A DNA stretch of 15,518 bases from Cyanobacteria bacterium OH_CFB_184. Lineage in GTDB: Bacteria > Cyanobacteriota > Vampirovibrionia > Gastranaerophilales > Gastranaerophilaceae. Below are positions 15,458-15,518 of the stretch, piece by piece (position 1 is the first letter of the stretch; the number at the start of each line of letters is the position of its first letter). The notes below the pieces were generated by a model. The model did no database searches. It saw only the letters and a program-made list of their open reading frames with translations, and was not told where the DNA came from. Location of the stretch: NCBI GenBank assembly GCA_023414155.1, contig JAEZOG010000274.1:1-15518 (forward strand), in the 5' to 3' direction. The translations under genes were made by a program, and so were the position numbers.

Positions 15458-15518
15458 TGGAAATATTATCAATCATCCCTGCGCGCGGTGGCTCAAAAGG
15501 AATACCAGGCAAAAACAT
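15457..15518 (+). CDS. CMP-nonulosonic acid synthetase (acylneuraminate cytidylyltransferase-like), N-terminus only
   Basis: The frame from GTG at 15457 reads VEILSIIPARGGSKGIPGKN before the window ends. IIPARGGSKxIPxKN is the CTP-binding P-loop signature of the NeuA/PseF/LegF family, which activates sialic, pseudaminic or legionaminic acid as CMP sugars for surface glycans. KdsB is less likely, as it usually reads ARYGSxRLPGK. GAGGAG at 15440-15445, inside the RHH gene, is an RBS at a long 11-nt spacing, and TAGTG overlap suggests coupling. Only ~20 residues are visible, so which nonulosonic acid is used cannot be told. Confidence 0.82.
   Translation, partial: MEILSIIPARGGSKGIPGKN

Overview
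The window is AT-rich bacterial chromosome, densely packed on both strands, with no mobile element, CRISPR array, tRNA or rRNA that I can see. The start of EF-G (fusA) and its strongly conserved motifs read like cyanobacterial EF-G, while the rest is low-GC and anaerobe-like: a butanol-dehydrogenase-type alcohol dehydrogenase, a C_GCAxxG_C_C redox protein, DUF4914 and a LeuC of the ~420-residue type. I infer a non-photosynthetic cyanobacterial relative (Melainabacteria/Gastranaerophilales) or another low-GC anaerobe. This placement rests on sequence memory, not a search.

Layout from left to right. (1) fusA (partial, minus) diverges from asnS (plus), which ends at a clear terminator. (2) A plus-strand operon with its own extended -10 promoter: a cysteine-rich redox protein, an iron-type alcohol dehydrogenase and a beta-carbonic anhydrase, coupled by a TAATG overlap and an 8-nt gap. 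(3) A minus-strand GH57 glucan hydrolase with a C-terminal beta-sandwich, followed by a previously unlisted 45-residue ORF that runs into the end of the carbonic anhydrase gene. (4) A 426-bp gap with a bidirectional terminator and a possible short plus-strand RNA or 12-codon ORF. (5) A minus-strand leuC-tsaD pair joined by an ATGA overlap. (6) A membrane-anchored phosphodiester glycosidase-domain protein (plus) that converges on a DUF4914 P-loop protein (minus), the two stop codons sharing a TTAA. (7) A minus-strand pair of a 59-residue zinc-ribbon protein and a peptidase T-like M20 aminopeptidase. (8) A divergent ribbon-helix-helix regulator whose stop overlaps the GTG start of a CMP-nonulosonate synthetase (neuA-like, cut by the window end).

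Together these are translation genes (fusA, asnS, tsaD), leucine synthesis (leuC), carbohydrate turnover and surface sugar genes (GH57, NAGPA-domain protein, NeuA-like), fermentative redox genes and peptide turnover. Five gene starts are placed downstream of the longest possible ORF start because the ribosome-binding site or promoter requires it (asnS, leuC, the NAGPA-domain gene, the M20 peptidase and the RHH gene).

No feature here is a clearly new multi-gene system. The most interesting leads are the putative short RNA near 7838-7937, the PEPCK-like DUF4914 protein, the RHH regulator coupled to nonulosonic-acid activation, and the uncharacterised small proteins at 5065-5202 and 14960-15139.
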